From the NCBI GenBank assembly GCA_934085875.1, contig CAKOHQ010000019.1:1-22363 (forward strand): 22,363 bases of DNA, given 5' to 3'. Made by a program: the position numbers and the translations under genes. This stretch comes from an uncultured Bacilli bacterium. Its GTDB lineage: Bacteria > Bacillota_I > Bacilli_A > RF39 > UBA660. Under the pieces are notes generated by a model. The model did not search any database, was not told where the DNA came from, and saw only the letters and a program-made list of their open reading frames with translations. Positions 22,118 through 22,363 of the stretch are shown here, in pieces (the first letter of the stretch is position 1; each line of letters begins with the position of its first letter).

Positions 22118-22139
22118 TAAACTATATATTTGTTATAAT
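22111..22139 (+). promoter_or_regulatory. strong sigma-A promoter for the femX-like gene
   Basis: TTGTCA (22111-22116), exactly 17 nt, TATAAT (22134-22139), followed by AGGTGA and the ATG at 22159. The 21995-22158 gap holds nothing else that is recognised. Confidence 0.75.
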
Positions 22140-22158
22140 TATATATAGGTGAATAAGC

Positions 22159-22363
22159 ATGAGAATGATAGAAATAAGTAAAGAAAAATTTGAGGAATTT
22201 GCAAATAAAAATCCATATAGTAACTACTGTCAAACAGCAAATTATGGAATGGTAATGTCAGAAACAGGATTTGATTATTCTTTTGTTGCTTATACTACTA
22301 ACGATGTAGAAATACTTGCAGCAGGTATGTTTTTAACAAAAAAAATAGGTAGATATTATTATG
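22159..22363 (+). CDS. FemX/MurM-like peptidoglycan aminoacyltransferase, N-terminal part
   Basis: Sixty-eight codons are visible; the gene runs off the right edge. The peptide includes KEKFEEFANKNPYSNYCQTA, then NYGMVMSETGFDYSFVAYT and ILAAGMFLTKKIGRYYY. This is the start of the FemABX fold, a GNAT-like domain with the typical N-Y/F-x-Q-T followed by W/Y-G and a later G-M-L/F. These enzymes add amino acids from aminoacyl-tRNA to the peptidoglycan side chain. Its presence indicates a walled cell with a branched peptide bridge. The ATG 22159 follows AGGTGA at 7 nt. Confidence is moderate because the acyl-transfer half is not in the window. Confidence 0.7.
   Translation, partial: MRMIEISKEKFEEFANKNPYSNYCQTANYGMVMSETGFDYSFVAYTTNDVEILAAGMFLTKKIGRYYY

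Noticed and set aside
1..22363. Mycoplasma/Spiroplasma code 4 (TGA as Trp)
   Set aside because: TGA serves as a real stop at 1757-1759, 10140-10142 and 18854-18856, and Trp codons in LigA, RdgB and others are TGG.
1..22363. CRISPR array, tRNA, rRNA, insertion sequence or integrase
   Set aside because: No spaced direct repeats, cloverleaf-like GC-richer segments, rRNA-like stretches, transposase or integrase motifs were seen on either strand.

Overview
The window is a compact, very AT-rich bacterial chromosome segment. About 20 genes lie on the minus strand and three on the plus strand. Gaps are short, starts and stops often overlap (ATGA, TAATG, TAGATG), and Shine-Dalgarno sites are good (AGGAGG or GGTGA types). 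Gene content and order (pcrA-ligA, secG/rnr/smpB, ABC ATPases beside truA) point to a low-GC Bacillota of the Bacilli side. The standard code is used: TGA ends the second ABC ATPase and the nucleotidyltransferase, and Trp is TGG, so this is not a code-4 mollicute. A FemX/MurM-like gene at the right edge suggests a peptidoglycan wall. A gut lineage such as RF39 would fit, but that is a guess.

Layout from left to right, read on the minus strand unless stated. Positions 1-67 hold the start of a membrane-anchored protein. Positions 187-3123 are an operon of two eroded ABC ATPases, truA, a lone pseudopilin and a small helical protein. Positions 3187-4397 are a two-gene ORF6N accessory unit with its own consensus promoter; one member has a C-terminal PLD-like domain. 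Positions 4673-8056 are an operon of a single-pass membrane protein, a membrane receptor with a degenerate GGDEF domain, and a YihY-type membrane protein. Positions 8154-13118 are pcrA, a sugar-phosphate nucleotidyltransferase and ligA. Positions 13233-15361 are rdgB, an RSH-like HD/P-loop NTPase fusion and a start-less trailing reading frame that ends just before the terminator. Positions 15465-18298 are a four-gene operon of unknown function. Positions 18440-19112 are two small unknown genes on the plus strand. Positions 19169-21994 are secG, rnr and smpB. Position 22159 onward is the femX-like gene on the plus strand.

Housekeeping roles are DNA repair and replication (PcrA, LigA), RNA quality control and trans-translation (RNase R, SmpB), tRNA modification (TruA), protein export (SecG) and nucleotide clean-up (RdgB plus the HD/kinase fusion).

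The most unusual signals are four. (1) Each of the two ORF6N genes carries a 27-bp palindrome at the same codon position; the arms differ in sequence but base pairing is kept by paired changes. (2) The two ABC ATPases are degenerate in a complementary way, so only one composite ATP site could form. (3) Three adjacent unknown genes share a helical repeat of about 35-40 residues that resembles mTERF repeats. (4) An HD hydrolase is fused to a P-loop kinase-like domain beside rdgB, with a possible frameshifted tail. No tRNA, rRNA, CRISPR array or insertion sequence was seen.
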